Shown here: positions 53,779 through 62,558 of the stretch, piece after piece
How the letters are laid out: each line of letters starts with the position of its first letter
Numbering within the stretch: position 1 is the first letter of the stretch
Assembly (NCBI GenBank): GCA_963737285.1
Contig: CAVTRT010000002.1
Location: forward strand, 558,001 to 622,000
Direction of reading: 5' to 3'
Length of the DNA: 64,000 nt
Source: Trebonia sp963737285
GTDB lineage: Bacteria > Actinomycetota > Actinomycetes > Streptosporangiales > Streptosporangiaceae
Notes under the pieces: generated by a model
What the model was told of the DNA's origin: nothing
The model's input: only the letters and a program-made list of their open reading frames with translations
The model's database searches: none
Program-made: the position numbers and the translations under genes

Positions 53779-54297
53779 GTGCATCAGGAGTGGATCCGGC
53801 AGCGATACGACGCAGGCTTCGCCGCCAGCTACGCCCCAGCCCGGAAGGAAGCCGTGCGCACAGCCTGGCACGAGGCGGGGCACGCGGTCGCCGCCCTCGC
53901 GGTCGGGGCGCGGTTCACCTCCGCGAGCATCCGGGCGGGCAGTGGCAGCGCCGGCCGGGTGCACCGCATCTCCGGCAGCGGCGACCTGTCCTTTGTCATC
54001 GACGCGGCGGGCCAGGTCGCCGAGTGCCTGCGGATGTGGACCCTCCCGGCCGACGACGCCGAGCTAGCGGTGTTCCTGGGCGGCTGGCGCGCCGACGGCG
54101 GCGACGCGAAGCGGTTCCGCGCGGCGATCGGGTACCGGTTCGCCGGCAACGACGCCGCCGCCTGGCAGCACAGCGTCACGGTGCTCACCCCGCTGCGTCC
54201 GAAGATCGCCCGACTGGCCCGCGGCCTGCTCGTCCACCCTCGCCACCTCTCCTACGAGGTAGCGGCCACGATCGCCGAACTACCGGCCATCGGCTGA
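53779..54297 (+). CDS. M41-like HEXXH protein, N-terminus possibly frameshifted
   Basis: From GTG 53779 a 172-residue product contains WHEAGHAVAALAVG (HExxH, His31, Glu32, His35), as in the FtsH-type peptidase M41 domain but without the AAA part. The same frame upstream reads QKLKRLERYDDESL. A different frame reads LTPAQRRTVAAIEAEA from about 53695, with a possible GTG start at 53660; the two meet near 53738, which suggests one indel. The complete protein would then be about 210 residues. Proteolysis or protein binding is inferred only from the motif. The third zinc ligand is not obvious. Confidence 0.6.
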   Translation: MHQEWIRQRYDAGFAASYAPARKEAVRTAWHEAGHAVAALAVGARFTSASIRAGSGSAGRVHRISGSGDLSFVIDAAGQVAECLRMWTLPADDAELAVFLGGWRADGGDAKRFRAAIGYRFAGNDAAAWQHSVTVLTPLRPKIARLARGLLVHPRHLSYEVAATIAELPAIG

Positions 54298-54379
54298 CCC
54301 GCTGGCGCGGGCGGACCCGTCACCGACCGGAGCCAGCACCGCGCCCGCAAGCCGGAGTCGGCCAGTCGCCTCGGCCACG

Positions 54380-55372
54380 CTACCAGCGGTCGTGGATCTG
54401 GGCGCGGAAGTACTTGTCGTACAGATCCGCGATCCGCCCGAGGGCCGCATCACGCAGCGACGGGAGGCCGGCGGCGGCGGAGTTCTGCTGGGCCTGCTGC
54501 GGGCTGCGCGCGCCGGGGATGACCGTGGTCACGCCAGGCTGCGCGATGACCCAGCGCAGGGCCGCCTGCGCGGCCGTCGCGTCGGGGTACTCGTCGGCTG
54601 CGATGGTGGTGAACTCGGCGGCGGCGGCGACGCCGGCCGCGTAGTCGACGCCGGAGAACGTCTCGCCCACGTCGAAGGCCTCGCCGTGCCTGTTGTAGGA
54701 GCGGTGGTCATCGGCCGTAAAGACGGTGTCCAGCGTATAGCGCCCGGACAGCAGGCCAGAGGCAAGCGGCACCCGGACGATGATGCCCACCCCCGCGGCC
54801 GCCGCAGCGGGCAGTACCTCGTCCAGTGGCTTGCGCCGGAACGCGTTGAAGATGATCTGCACCGAGGCGATACCGGGACGCGCGATCGCGGCAAGGGCCT
54901 GCGCGCAGGTCTCCACGCTCACCCCGTAGGCCGCGATCCGCCCTTCGGCGACCAGCGTGTCGAGCGCGTCGTAGACGGCGTCCGCCGAATACACGGGCGT
55001 CGGCGGGCAGTGCAGTTGCACTAGGTCCAGCCGGTCGACCCCGAGATTCACCCGCGACCGGTCGGTCCACGCGCGGAAGTTCTCCAGCACGTAGTTCTCG
55101 GGCACCTGCGCCACCCGGCGACCCATCTTGGTCCCCACCGCGATGCCGTGTCCCTGGTTACCGGCCATGAACCGGCCGATAACCTGCTCGCTGCGCCCGT
55201 CGCCATAGACGTCGGCGGTGTCGAAGAAGGTGACTCCCGCCTCCGCCGCAGCCTGGAGTACGGCGAAGGCATCGGCCTCGCTGACGCTGCCCCAGTCCGC
55301 GCCCAACTGCCACGTCCCGAGTCCGACTACTGAGACCGGCCGGCTAGTCCGCCCAAGAATCCGCTGCTCCAT
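54380..55372 (-). CDS. Aldo/keto reductase
   Basis: A 330-residue AKR with the catalytic tetrad visible: Asp51 and Tyr56 (FFDTADVYGDG), Lys82 (VGTKMG), and His in LVQLHCPPTP. The cofactor-binding end is SVQIIFNAFRRKP, VRVPLASGLLSGRY and VIPGARSPQQAQQNSAA. NADPH-dependent carbonyl reduction is the known role of the family; the substrate is unknown. ATG 55372 has a GGGGGAT-type ribosome-binding site and starts the conserved core, although the frame is open through an upstream 33-bp repeat array to 55594. Confidence 0.9.
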   Translation of the reverse strand: MEQRILGRTSRPVSVVGLGTWQLGADWGSVSEADAFAVLQAAAEAGVTFFDTADVYGDGRSEQVIGRFMAGNQGHGIAVGTKMGRRVAQVPENYVLENFRAWTDRSRVNLGVDRLDLVQLHCPPTPVYSADAVYDALDTLVAEGRIAAYGVSVETCAQALAAIARPGIASVQIIFNAFRRKPLDEVLPAAAAAGVGIIVRVPLASGLLSGRYTLDTVFTADDHRSYNRHGEAFDVGETFSGVDYAAGVAAAAEFTTIAADEYPDATAAQAALRWVIAQPGVTTVIPGARSPQQAQQNSAAAGLPSLRDAALGRIADLYDKYFRAQIHDRW

Positions 55373-55404
55373 ATCCCCCAACCCTACCGAAAGCAACGCG
55401 GAGT

Positions 55405-55536
55405 GCGGCCGTACTGGCTCAACGCCGCCAGCGACTCGCGGCCGTACTAGCTCAACGCCGCCAGCGACTCGCGGCCGTACTAGCTCAACGCCGCCAGCGA
55501 CTCCCGACCGTACTAGCTCAACGCCGCCAGCGAGTT
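55405..55536 (-). repeat. Four 33-bp tandem repeats upstream of aldo/keto reductase
   Basis: Units at 55405-55437, 55438-55470 and 55471-55503 are nearly identical (GCGGCCGTACTAGCTCAACG, then CCGCCAGCGACTC). The fourth, 55504-55536, is diverged at both ends. The 33-bp length keeps the reading frame, so the upstream open frame reads as an 11-residue repeat (AGGVELVRPRV), but the gene start downstream makes this an untranslated leader or promoter array. Confidence 0.9.
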
Positions 55537-55598
55537 GCCACAAGCGACGCGCTCGCGCCAGCGAGCTCACATGGTGAGAGCACGCGGGCGCCACGGAG

Positions 55599-55641
55599 CC
55601 CTGCGCATCCGCCGGCTGTCGCGGCCGGCGGATGCGCAGGG
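55599..55641 (-). terminator. Strong 18-bp hairpin after quinone reductase gene
   Basis: A perfect 18-bp stem (CCCTGCGCATCCGCCGGC at 55599-55616 with 55624-55641) and a 7-nt loop begin one base beyond the stop codon of the quinone reductase gene. It is a probable intrinsic terminator despite the absence of a T tract. Confidence 0.85.
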
Positions 55642-55642
55642 G

Positions 55643-56611
55643 CTACGGTTCGACGAGGACCTTACCGACGGCACCGGACTCGGCGGCCTCCTGGGCGGCG
55701 ATGATCTCCTCCAGCGGGAACCGGTGAACCGGAAGCTCCGTCAGCGCGCCCGCGCGGAGGGCGGCCGTGATTTCCGTGACGGCGGTGTCCAGCGCGGCGG
55801 CCGGGACCGAGTACAGCAGGATGAAGCGCAGCAGCACGTTGGCGCTCATGCAGTCACGGACCGGCAGCACTGGGTTGGACGGCTCAGCGGCGTAGGTCGC
55901 CACGACGGTGTCCGGCCGCGCGAGTGCAAGGTCCAGCGCGAGGTTCGCGCCGAGCGCCACTTCCACCACGCGGTCGATCGTCGGCGCGAACGCGCGGATC
56001 TGGTCGGCGGCGTCGGCGTCTCGGTAGTTCACCACCAGGTCCGCCCCGGCCTTGGCGGCCAGCTTCGCCTTCTGTGGCCCGCTCACCGTGGTCACCACGC
56101 AAGCGCCGGCCCACCTGGCGAGCTCGATCGCGTAGTGCCCGACGGCCCCGGCGCCACCGGCTACCAGCACGGTCTTCCCCGCGATGGGGCCGTCGGCGAA
56201 CAGGCAGCGATGCGCGGTCACCGCCGGCACCCCGAGGGACGCGCCTAGCTCGAACGAGACGCCATCGGGCAGCGGCACCGCCTGCCGTGCCGGGACCACG
56301 GTGTACTGCGCCGCAGTGCCCCAGCGCCGTCCGGCCGCCGCGAGCCAGACCCACACGCGCTGTCCGACGCGGCCGGCATCGACATCGGCGCCAACCGCCT
56401 CGATGACGCCCGCGCCATCTTGATGTGGCACCTGGAACCCGTCGATGAACCGGTGGGTTGCTCCAGAGCGGGTCTTGTAGTCGGTCGGGTTGACACCGGA
56501 GGCCTGTACCCGCACCAGGACCTCATCCGGGCCCGGCGTCGGGCGCTGCACCTCCTCGACGGTGATGACGTCGCGGGCGGCTCCAGTTTCCCGGTAAACA
56601 GCGGCTCTCAT
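55643..56611 (-). CDS. NADPH:quinone reductase, zinc-free MDR family
   Basis: A 322-residue medium-chain dehydrogenase of the quinone-oxidoreductase type: N-terminal GroES fold (RVQASGVNPTDYKTRSG, VPHQDGAGVIEAVGADV), Rossmann loop VLVAGGAGAVGHYAIELARW and late DRVVEVALGANLALDL. No structural zinc Cys cluster is present. ATG 56611 overlaps the stop of the MATE gene by four bases (ATGA), so it is translated from the same mRNA. Reductive detoxification of quinones or enones next to an exporter gene is a reasonable inference. Confidence 0.88.
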   Translation of the reverse strand: MRAAVYRETGAARDVITVEEVQRPTPGPDEVLVRVQASGVNPTDYKTRSGATHRFIDGFQVPHQDGAGVIEAVGADVDAGRVGQRVWVWLAAAGRRWGTAAQYTVVPARQAVPLPDGVSFELGASLGVPAVTAHRCLFADGPIAGKTVLVAGGAGAVGHYAIELARWAGACVVTTVSGPQKAKLAAKAGADLVVNYRDADAADQIRAFAPTIDRVVEVALGANLALDLALARPDTVVATYAAEPSNPVLPVRDCMSANVLLRFILLYSVPAAALDTAVTEITAALRAGALTELPVHRFPLEEIIAAQEAAESGAVGKVLVEP

Positions 56612-58019
56612 GCTGGTAAGAGTATGCGGGCGCGTTCTGGGTGGATGGAACGGACCCAGCGACGGCCCAGCAGCAATGAGCGGGCAGCCAGCCACAGGCC
56701 CAGGGCGGCCCAGATGCCCGGCAGGCCCAGCCAGTGAAAGCGGGCGGTGAGGGCGGCGAGCGGGGCGAATCCGATGATCGCACCGATCATCGCCTGGCGC
56801 ATGGCGGGGTAGTCGCCGATGCCGAGGATGAGGCCGTCCAGGACGTAAGCCAGCGCGGCCAGCGGCTGGGTAAGGGCGGAGGCGATCAGGCCGACGACGG
56901 CAGCGTGCCGGATGGCGGGATCGGACGTGAACACCTGCGGCGCGGCCAGCGCGAGGCCCGCGGTGATGGCGCCAAGTGCCGTTCCCGCGACCAGGCCGAG
57001 CTCCAGGACACGGCGTCCGATGCGGCGGGCGGCTTCCGGATCACCCGCACCGAGGCTCGCGCTGATGTACACCTGGGCGGGCACGGCGAGGGCGTCAAGG
57101 GACAGCGCCAGCATGTACCACAGGCGATAGGCGACCTGATAGCCGCCGAGCTGGACGGGGCCGAGCCGGGCCACGATCGCGGTCGCGGCGAGCGGGACCA
57201 GCCCCAGGGCAATGGTGCGGACGGACAGCTGGTGGCCGTCGCGCAGCAAGCTCCGCAGCTGCTGGCGATGTGGCCTGCGCGGCCTGGTGCCTTGCCGCCA
57301 CGAGGCGCGGGCATACAACGCGGCGGCGGCTACCTGCGCGGCGACGGTCCCCCACGCCGAGCCGCGCAGCCCTGTGTGCAGGCCGAAGACCAGGAAGATC
57401 TCGGCTGCAACGTTCAAGATGTTGGCGCTGACTGCGATCCGCAGTGGCGTTCTGGTATTCGCCAGCCCAGTGAGGTGGCCGTTGCCCGCATAGGACAGGT
57501 AGAGGAACGGCAGCCCGATGGCCGCGATGCGCAGGTAGCTAGTCGCGCTCGCCTGCACGGCGCCGTGAGCGCCCAGAGCCTGGGTCGCCCACGGGGCCGC
57601 CAGCGCGACGACGATGGCAACCGCCACGCCCCAGACGCTGGCGATCACGTAGGCCGCTGCGACCGCGCGCCCGGTCGCGTAGCAGTCGGCCGGTGCCTGG
57701 CCGCTGCCGGCCGGGCCCCGGCGGGGGCGGGGGCCTCAGCGGCGGCGAGGGCCTCAGCGGCGGCCAGGCGGGCAACGGTAGACGTGGTGGCGGTGCTCAG
57801 GAAGATCGACAGCCAGGCGACGACCGACAGGGCACTGGTCGCGATGGCGAGCGAGTCCAGCGGCACCCGGCCCAGGTGCCCGACGATGGCCGTATCGGCG
57901 AGGTTGTACAGCGGCTCGGCGGCGATCGACCCGAGAGCGGGGATGGCCAGCATCGCGATCCGCCGGTCCAGTTCATGCCCCCCGATGACCTTCACGGCGA
58001 CAATTGTGTACAAAAACAC
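56608..58019 (-). pseudogene. MATE-family efflux transporter, one frameshift
   Basis: The N-terminal frame (from 58019, MATE signature IAAEPLYNLADTAIVGHLG and helices to STVARLAAAEALAAAEAPAP) and the main frame (AVAAAYVIASVWG, RIAAIGLPFLYLSYAGNGHLTGLANTRTPL, VAAQVAAAALYARASW, helices to the stop at 56608) fit one 12-helix MATE antiporter of about 470 residues. They are out of phase by one base in a GC/Pro-Ala stretch near 57715, and adding one base joins them. The true start is probably the GTG in GTGAAGGTCATC near 57995. MATE proteins export cationic drugs or metabolites using Na+ or H+. Coupled to the quinone reductase gene. Confidence 0.8.
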
Positions 58020-58172
58020 CCAGCTTCGGCAAATGTGGTCTGACCGGAACCGACTTCACCAGTCAGAACGATTCCCCAGATATCTCTCTGGATAATTTGC
58101 ACCGATTGGGTCACAATTGAGCATCACTGCCCTGGCTGGTAGGCGAGTCAAGTGGACTGATCGGAGAGACGG

Positions 58173-59055
58173 ATGCGGCTGGGCGTACGCTCCGTGCATG
58201 CACGTCCCCGCGCGCGAAATCATGCCGGGAGGCGACGCCACCTCATCGTCTTCGCCGCTGTCGGTGGCGCCGTGGCTGCGCTCACCACCACCCTGGCACG
58301 CGCTCCGGCCGACAACTTGGTCCGGCATATCGACGACTCGTTCACCGCTGCGCGGACCGGCGCGTCGGCTAGCGCACCGAACGCCACGCCGCTGCGCGGG
58401 CTCGCGGCCGTGGGGCCCTGTTCCCCGCTGGCAAGGTGGTCGCCACCACGACCGGGCTGGACATTGACGGCGGGCACTTTTGCACCGCCGCCGTGGTGAG
58501 TAGCCCGGCAGGCGACCTGGCCGTCACGGCGGCGCACTGCGTGACTGCGGCGAAGACGCCGCTTGTCTTCGTCCCGGACTATCACGACGGCAAGGCGCCG
58601 TATGGCTCCTGGCTGGTGACCCGGGTCTTCACCGACGCCGCGTGGACGTCGTCGCAAGATCCCAACGACGACGTGGCCTTCCTGCAGCTCGCCGCAGCCC
58701 CCGGCGGAGTGTCCGTGCAGAGCGTCACGGGTGCGGAGCAGCTACAGACAGGTGCCCCTGAGCGCGACCTCGTCCAGGTGATCGGCTATCCGGATGGCGC
58801 CGCCGAGCCGGTGTCGTGCGTGAACTGGACGAAGGCTTTCAGCTCGACGCAACTGGAGTTCGACTGCGGCGGGTACCCCGACGGGACCAGCGGCGGCCCG
58901 TTCCTTGCCGACGTGGCCCCACCACGGGCGCTGGCACCGTGATCGGCGTGATCGGCGGCTTCGAGCAAGGCGGCGACACTCCCCAGGTGTCGTACTCCAT
59001 CGTTTTCGGCGAAGACGTCGCGAGCCTGTACCGCAACGCGGTCTCGGGCAGCTAG
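58173..59055 (+). pseudogene. Secreted trypsin-like serine protease, two frameshifts
   Basis: Three successive frames make one S1-type protease. The first has an export segment (HLIVFAAVGGAVAALTTTLARAPA); the second, from about 58415, has the catalytic triad His (VTAAHC), Asp (DDVAFLQL) and Ser (DGTSGGPF); the third, from about 58915, has GTVIGVIGGFEQGGDTPQVSYS and a stop at 59055. Each break is repaired by adding one base (GGGCCCTG at 58415; GTGGCCCC at 58915). The repaired protein would be about 290 residues and is probably active. A strong terminator follows. Confidence 0.78.
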
Positions 59056-59060
59056 GCCCC

Positions 59061-59096
59061 GACCGCCCGGGGGCAGCGCGCTGCCCCCGGGCGGTC
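59061..59096. terminator. Strong bidirectional terminator
   Basis: GACCGCCCGGGGGCAG (59061-59076) pairs perfectly with 59081-59096 around a CGCG loop and is followed by GTTTCG. It lies between the convergent protease and aldo/keto reductase genes and can serve both. Confidence 0.9.
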
Positions 59097-59112
59097 GTTT
59101 CGCTGGGAAGAC

Positions 59113-60075
59113 TTACCTGCCCGCGGCCGAGGCTGGGGCGATCGCGTCGATCTCGCTGAGCTCTTGCGGGCTCGGCACCCATTCCCCGGCGGCGGCGTTC
59201 GCCTTGACCTGCTCAGGGCTGGTCGCCCCGGCGATGACCGAGGAGCAGCCCGGCTGGGCGGCGAGCCCGCCAACCGCGATCTCCAGCAGGCTGACGCCAT
59301 GCTCGCCGCCCCACGCGACGAGCGCCTCCACAGCGTCGAGCTTCTCGTCGGTGACGTAGCCAGCGCGGCGCGGCTCAGCCAGCCGGGTTCCGGCCGGGAC
59401 GTCCTTGCCGCGCCGGACCTTACCGGTGAGCAGGCCGTTGGCGAGGGGGAAAAACGGCAGCATGCCCAGCCCGAAGTGCCGGGCGGCCGGCACAACCTCG
59501 GCCTCCACGTCGCGCTCCAGCAGCGACCAGTGGTTCTGCGCGGAGATGAACGGGGTGCGCCCGGACTGGGCGGCCTTGTGGGCGGCGTCGGCGATCTGCC
59601 AGCCGGAGAGGTTGGAGTGGCCGATGTAGCGGACCTTGCCCTCGCTGACTAGCTCGTCCAGAGCGGCGATCGTCTCCTCGATCGGCGTGATCGGGTCGGG
59701 AGTGTGCAACTGGTACAGGTCGATGTAGTCGGTGCGCAGCCGGCGCAGCGAGTTCTCGACGGCGATCTTGATGTAATGGCGGCTGCCCTTCGCGCCGGCC
59801 GCGGGACCGTACCCCATGTCGGCTCGCTGGTTGCCGAACTTCGTCGCCAGCACCACCGTGTCCCTGCGGCCGTGGAGCACCTCACCAAGTGCGCGCTCGG
59901 ACCCGCCGTCGGCGCCGTAGGCGTCGGCCGTGTCAAGGAGCGTGATGCCCGCGTCGAGGGCGGCGTCAACTACCGCGCGGGTCTGCTGGACGTCAAGCCG
60001 CCCGCCGAAGTTGTTGCAGCCGAGGCCGACCACGGAGACGAGCAAGCCGGAGTTGCCTAGAGATCGATAGCGCAT
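59113..60075 (-). CDS. Aldo/keto reductase, second gene
   Basis: A 320-residue AKR with Asp48 and Tyr53 (LLDTADAYGADGG), Lys79 (LATKFG) and His in LYQLHTPDP; cofactor part SVIAGATSPEQVKANAAAGE. It is only distantly related to the other AKR in this window, so the two are not a recent duplication. ATG 60075 begins the conserved core (MRYRSLGNSGLLVSVVGLGC). The substrate is unknown. A terminator separates it from the protease. Confidence 0.9.
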   Translation of the reverse strand: MRYRSLGNSGLLVSVVGLGCNNFGGRLDVQQTRAVVDAALDAGITLLDTADAYGADGGSERALGEVLHGRRDTVVLATKFGNQRADMGYGPAAGAKGSRHYIKIAVENSLRRLRTDYIDLYQLHTPDPITPIEETIAALDELVSEGKVRYIGHSNLSGWQIADAAHKAAQSGRTPFISAQNHWSLLERDVEAEVVPAARHFGLGMLPFFPLANGLLTGKVRRGKDVPAGTRLAEPRRAGYVTDEKLDAVEALVAWGGEHGVSLLEIAVGGLAAQPGCSSVIAGATSPEQVKANAAAGEWVPSPQELSEIDAIAPASAAGR

Positions 60076-60830
60076 GCTCCGATCATACGAAGCCGCCCTG
60101 TCGCGCTTGGCTCCCGCTAGCACTCTGCGGCCACACTGCTTGCGTTGAGTGCTGCTCTGCCCCTGCCGACGCTGGATGCACCAGAAGACTCCATGGCCGA
60201 GGCTCCGTGGCAGCGGTGCGGTCGGCCCGCCATCAGCTGGCGATCAGGTCCCACAAAAGGCGCGGCCCATATTTCCCGGCCACTGCCTCACTGCCAGTTT
60301 TTCTTGCGCGGCCAGAATTCAGTTGACTGCAGGGCGCCGAAAAAGCGACGCCGACAATTGAATGGTCTATCACATATATCTCCGGCACGGCCGGACAATA
60401 CGCGGTCGCATGACATTTCCGTCCGGCATCCGCGGGCACTGGACCAGAAATGTCTCCTGTCCGCGCAATTGCGTGACATGCAACTGCTCGCGGCATTCCC
60501 GCGTACGGCGTCCCGCACCGGGCAACCCCTCGCGGACAGTCGCCTCGCGGGGGAGGCGTCTTCCGGACAGTCGCCTCGCGGGGAGGGAGGCGGCCGGGGC
60601 TCCGCCACCCCCAAGGTCCGCACGTGGGAGTGCTAGAAGGCCGGCACAGCCGACTGTTTCGTCGATCGGCCGCGCATCCGGCGCCCTCGCCGCGCTCCAT
60701 CAGCGCCGCCAACGTTGTTCATTTCCGCCACGGCGGTCGGGGCACCAATCCCTTCCGCGCCCCGGCCGACTCGCCGCCGCGATACCCTACGGCGGTCGGA
60801 AAAAACCCGGTAAACTAAGGGTTTGCGGCT
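60076..60830. other. Intergenic region with a 20-bp direct repeat
   Basis: No gene is supported in these 755 bp. CGGACAGTCGCCTCGCGGGG occurs at 60533-60552 and 60564-60583 (31-bp period). The part 60200-60480 is less GC-rich than its surroundings but has no conserved product in any frame. The long frame leading into the XRE gene from 60362 is accidental. Confidence 0.5.
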
Positions 60831-60860
60831 CCCATGATATCCCAAATGGGATATCATGGG
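60831..60860. promoter_or_regulatory. Palindromic operator upstream of XRE regulator 1
   Basis: CCCATGATATCCC (60831-60843), the spacer AAAT and GGGATATCATGGG (60848-60860) form a perfect 13-bp inverted repeat, 180 bp before the XRE gene start. Its core ATCCCAAATGGGAT matches the palindrome at 63616-63635 upstream of the second XRE gene. Autoregulation is likely. Confidence 0.65.
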
Positions 60861-61039
60861 ACCAGCAGCGCCACCCAGCACATCCGGACGATACCCCTCC
60901 AGAACGCACCGGACCTGCCCGAAGACACCAAGCGCGCCGAGTTTCCACAGTCATTGGACACCTCGCGCAATTGCGTGAAAACTACAGATGGCATTTATCC
61001 ATACGACCTGGCAACAGGTATGTGAGGAGGTTGGCCATC

Positions 61040-61903
61040 GTGCCTGACCCTTCCGACGGGCCGACTGTCCTGCGGATTCTCCTTGGTACGCACCTGCGCA
61101 GGCTGCGGGAGTCCAAGGGGATCACCGCGCGGCAGGCGGCAGCCTCGATCCGCGCTTCCGAGTCCAAGATCAGCCGCATCGAGCTGGGACGTAACGCCAT
61201 CCGCGAGATCGACGTCCTGGACCTGCTGACCTTGTACGGAGTCAGCCCGGCCGAGCGCGAACAGCTTCTCACCATCGCGGAGCAGGCGAACCGCCCCGGA
61301 TGGTGGCACCGGTACAACGACATCCTGCCGGAGTGGTTCCAGGCCTACGTCGGCATGGAAGAGGCAGCGCAGGCGATCCGACTCTATGAGCCGCAGTTCA
61401 TCCCCGGCCTGCTGCAGACCGAGCCGTACACGGCCGCGGTCATCTCGCTTGGGGACTTCCCGATCGAGGACCGCGAGCGGCACGTCATCTTGCGCAAGGA
61501 ACGCCAGCGCCGGTTCAGGGAGGGACACCTCAGGCTCTGGGTGATCCTCGACGAGGTGGCGCTGCGCCGCCCGCTCGCGGGCATCCCCGCGCAGATCGAC
61601 CAGTTGCGGCACCTGCACGACATGTGCGCCGCCCGCACCCTGACCCTGCAGGTCATCCCCTACGGGGCCGGTGGCCATGCCGCTCCGACTGGCTTCAGCA
61701 TGCTTCGCTTCGCCGACCCAGAGCTTCCGGACGTGGTGTACGTGGAGAACCTGACCAGCGCCCTGTACCTGGACAAGCAGGTTGAGGTGGACCGCTACAT
61801 GCTGGCCATGGAGCGAATGAGCCTCGCGGCGCACCTTCCGCAGCGATCACCCGGGTTCATCAACGAGATCATCAGGGAACTGGAGGCGGCAAGCCATGAG
61901 TAG
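61040..61903 (+). CDS. XRE-family regulator with DUF5753 domain
   Basis: A 287-residue protein with an N-terminal helix-turn-helix (about 12-68; LGTHLRRLRESKGITARQAA, ASESKISRIELGRNAIREID) and a DUF5753 domain (LYEPQFIPGLLQTEPYTAAV, LRLWVILDEVALRRPLAGIP, TLQVIPYGAGGHAAPTGFSM). GTG 61040 is preceded by AGGAGG at 9-bp spacing; the frame open upstream to 60362 is ignored. The stop overlaps the DUF397 start by 8 bp. In Streptomyces such XRE/DUF397 pairs behave like toxin-antitoxin-like or morphological-control modules (for example WhiJ/BldB-associated). Confidence 0.9.
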   Translation: MPDPSDGPTVLRILLGTHLRRLRESKGITARQAAASIRASESKISRIELGRNAIREIDVLDLLTLYGVSPAEREQLLTIAEQANRPGWWHRYNDILPEWFQAYVGMEEAAQAIRLYEPQFIPGLLQTEPYTAAVISLGDFPIEDRERHVILRKERQRRFREGHLRLWVILDEVALRRPLAGIPAQIDQLRHLHDMCAARTLTLQVIPYGAGGHAAPTGFSMLRFADPELPDVVYVENLTSALYLDKQVEVDRYMLAMERMSLAAHLPQRSPGFINEIIRELEAASHE

Positions 61904-62096
61904 CGAAACTACACCCCGTTGGGTCAAGAGCAGCTACAGCGGCCCGACGGGCGGCAACTGCGTGGAGGTCGCCTACCTCGGCAATCGAAGAGTCGCCATC
62001 CGGGACTCGCGGATTCCGGCTGGGCAGACACTGGTGTTCACGGCACGGCAGTGGCATGATTTCATTAGCGGGGCCAAGGCCGGCAAATTGGCCTGA
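61896..62096 (+). CDS. DUF397 protein
   Basis: A 66-residue DUF397 protein with the diagnostic WVKSSYSGPTGGNCVEVAYL, VAIRDSRIPAG and the end TARQWHDFISGAKAGKL. It overlaps the upstream XRE gene by 8 bases, so expression is coupled. Its function is unproven; such proteins act with the XRE partner. The terminator at 62128 follows. Confidence 0.93.
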   Translation: MSSETTPRWVKSSYSGPTGGNCVEVAYLGNRRVAIRDSRIPAGQTLVFTARQWHDFISGAKAGKLA

Positions 62097-62127
62097 CAGG
62101 GCGTAGGAAAGCACCGACGTATAGGGT

Positions 62128-62160
62128 GGCGGGCTCCCGCAGTGAATGCGAGAGCCCGCC
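62128..62160. terminator. Hairpin between the convergent DUF397 genes
   Basis: GGCGGGCTC (62128-62136) pairs with GAGCCCGCC (62152-62160) around a 15-nt loop, followed by GTTTCTCTC on the plus strand. It separates the DUF397 gene ending at 62096 from the one at 62241. Confidence 0.8.
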
Positions 62161-62240
62161 GTTTCTCTCCCCCCGGCTTACATCACGCGGAGGCTGCATC
62201 CTCCGCACTAGGCCGTGGGCTTGTTGGACAGTGCCACTTA

Positions 62241-62447
62241 CTAACGCGGCAGGTCGAACTCCCCGTTCTTGGCCCCCACCAAGAACGCCTGCCACTCAGT
62301 GCGCGTGTACATGTGAGCAGCTTTGCTCAGGTCCTTGGAGTCACGCACGGCCACACCACCGCCTGGCAAGTGCGCCACCTCGACGCAGTTGCCGACGGCG
62401 CTTGCGCTGCTCTTAAACCAGAGCAGGTTGCTCAGTTCGGCTTCCAT
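62241..62447 (-). CDS. DUF397 protein, second copy
   Basis: A 68-residue DUF397 protein (LLWFKSSASAVGNCVEVAHL, VAVRDSKDLSKAAHMYTRTEW, FLVGAKNGEFD). ATG 62447 is chosen because GGAAGGGGA lies before it; GTG 62462 is in frame but would embed this ribosome-binding site. It lies downstream of, and in the same direction as, the second XRE gene with a 111-bp gap, so it is probably its partner. Confidence 0.9.
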   Translation of the reverse strand: MEAELSNLLWFKSSASAVGNCVEVAHLPGGGVAVRDSKDLSKAAHMYTRTEWQAFLVGAKNGEFDLPR

Positions 62448-62558
62448 TGTTTCCCCTTCCACTGTTGACCCTTTTTCCCCCTCCTGCGGTGGCCGCCAGG
62501 CCGTGTGCCACCGCCACGCGGCAGCCCTGCGGCCACCGCGAGTCCTTGTTTGGAGCCG

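Noticed and set aside
55405..55536. Repeat array as coding N-terminus of the aldo/keto reductase
   Set aside because: The frame is open, but the family begins at MEQRILGRT and a ribosome-binding site precedes that ATG. The repeat would add a non-conserved low-complexity tail.
60362..61039. N-terminal extension of the XRE regulator by 226 codons
   Set aside because: Composition is Arg/Ser/Pro-rich without similarity. The HTH starts right after GTG 61040, which has AGGAGG at the right distance, and the operator lies inside the extension.
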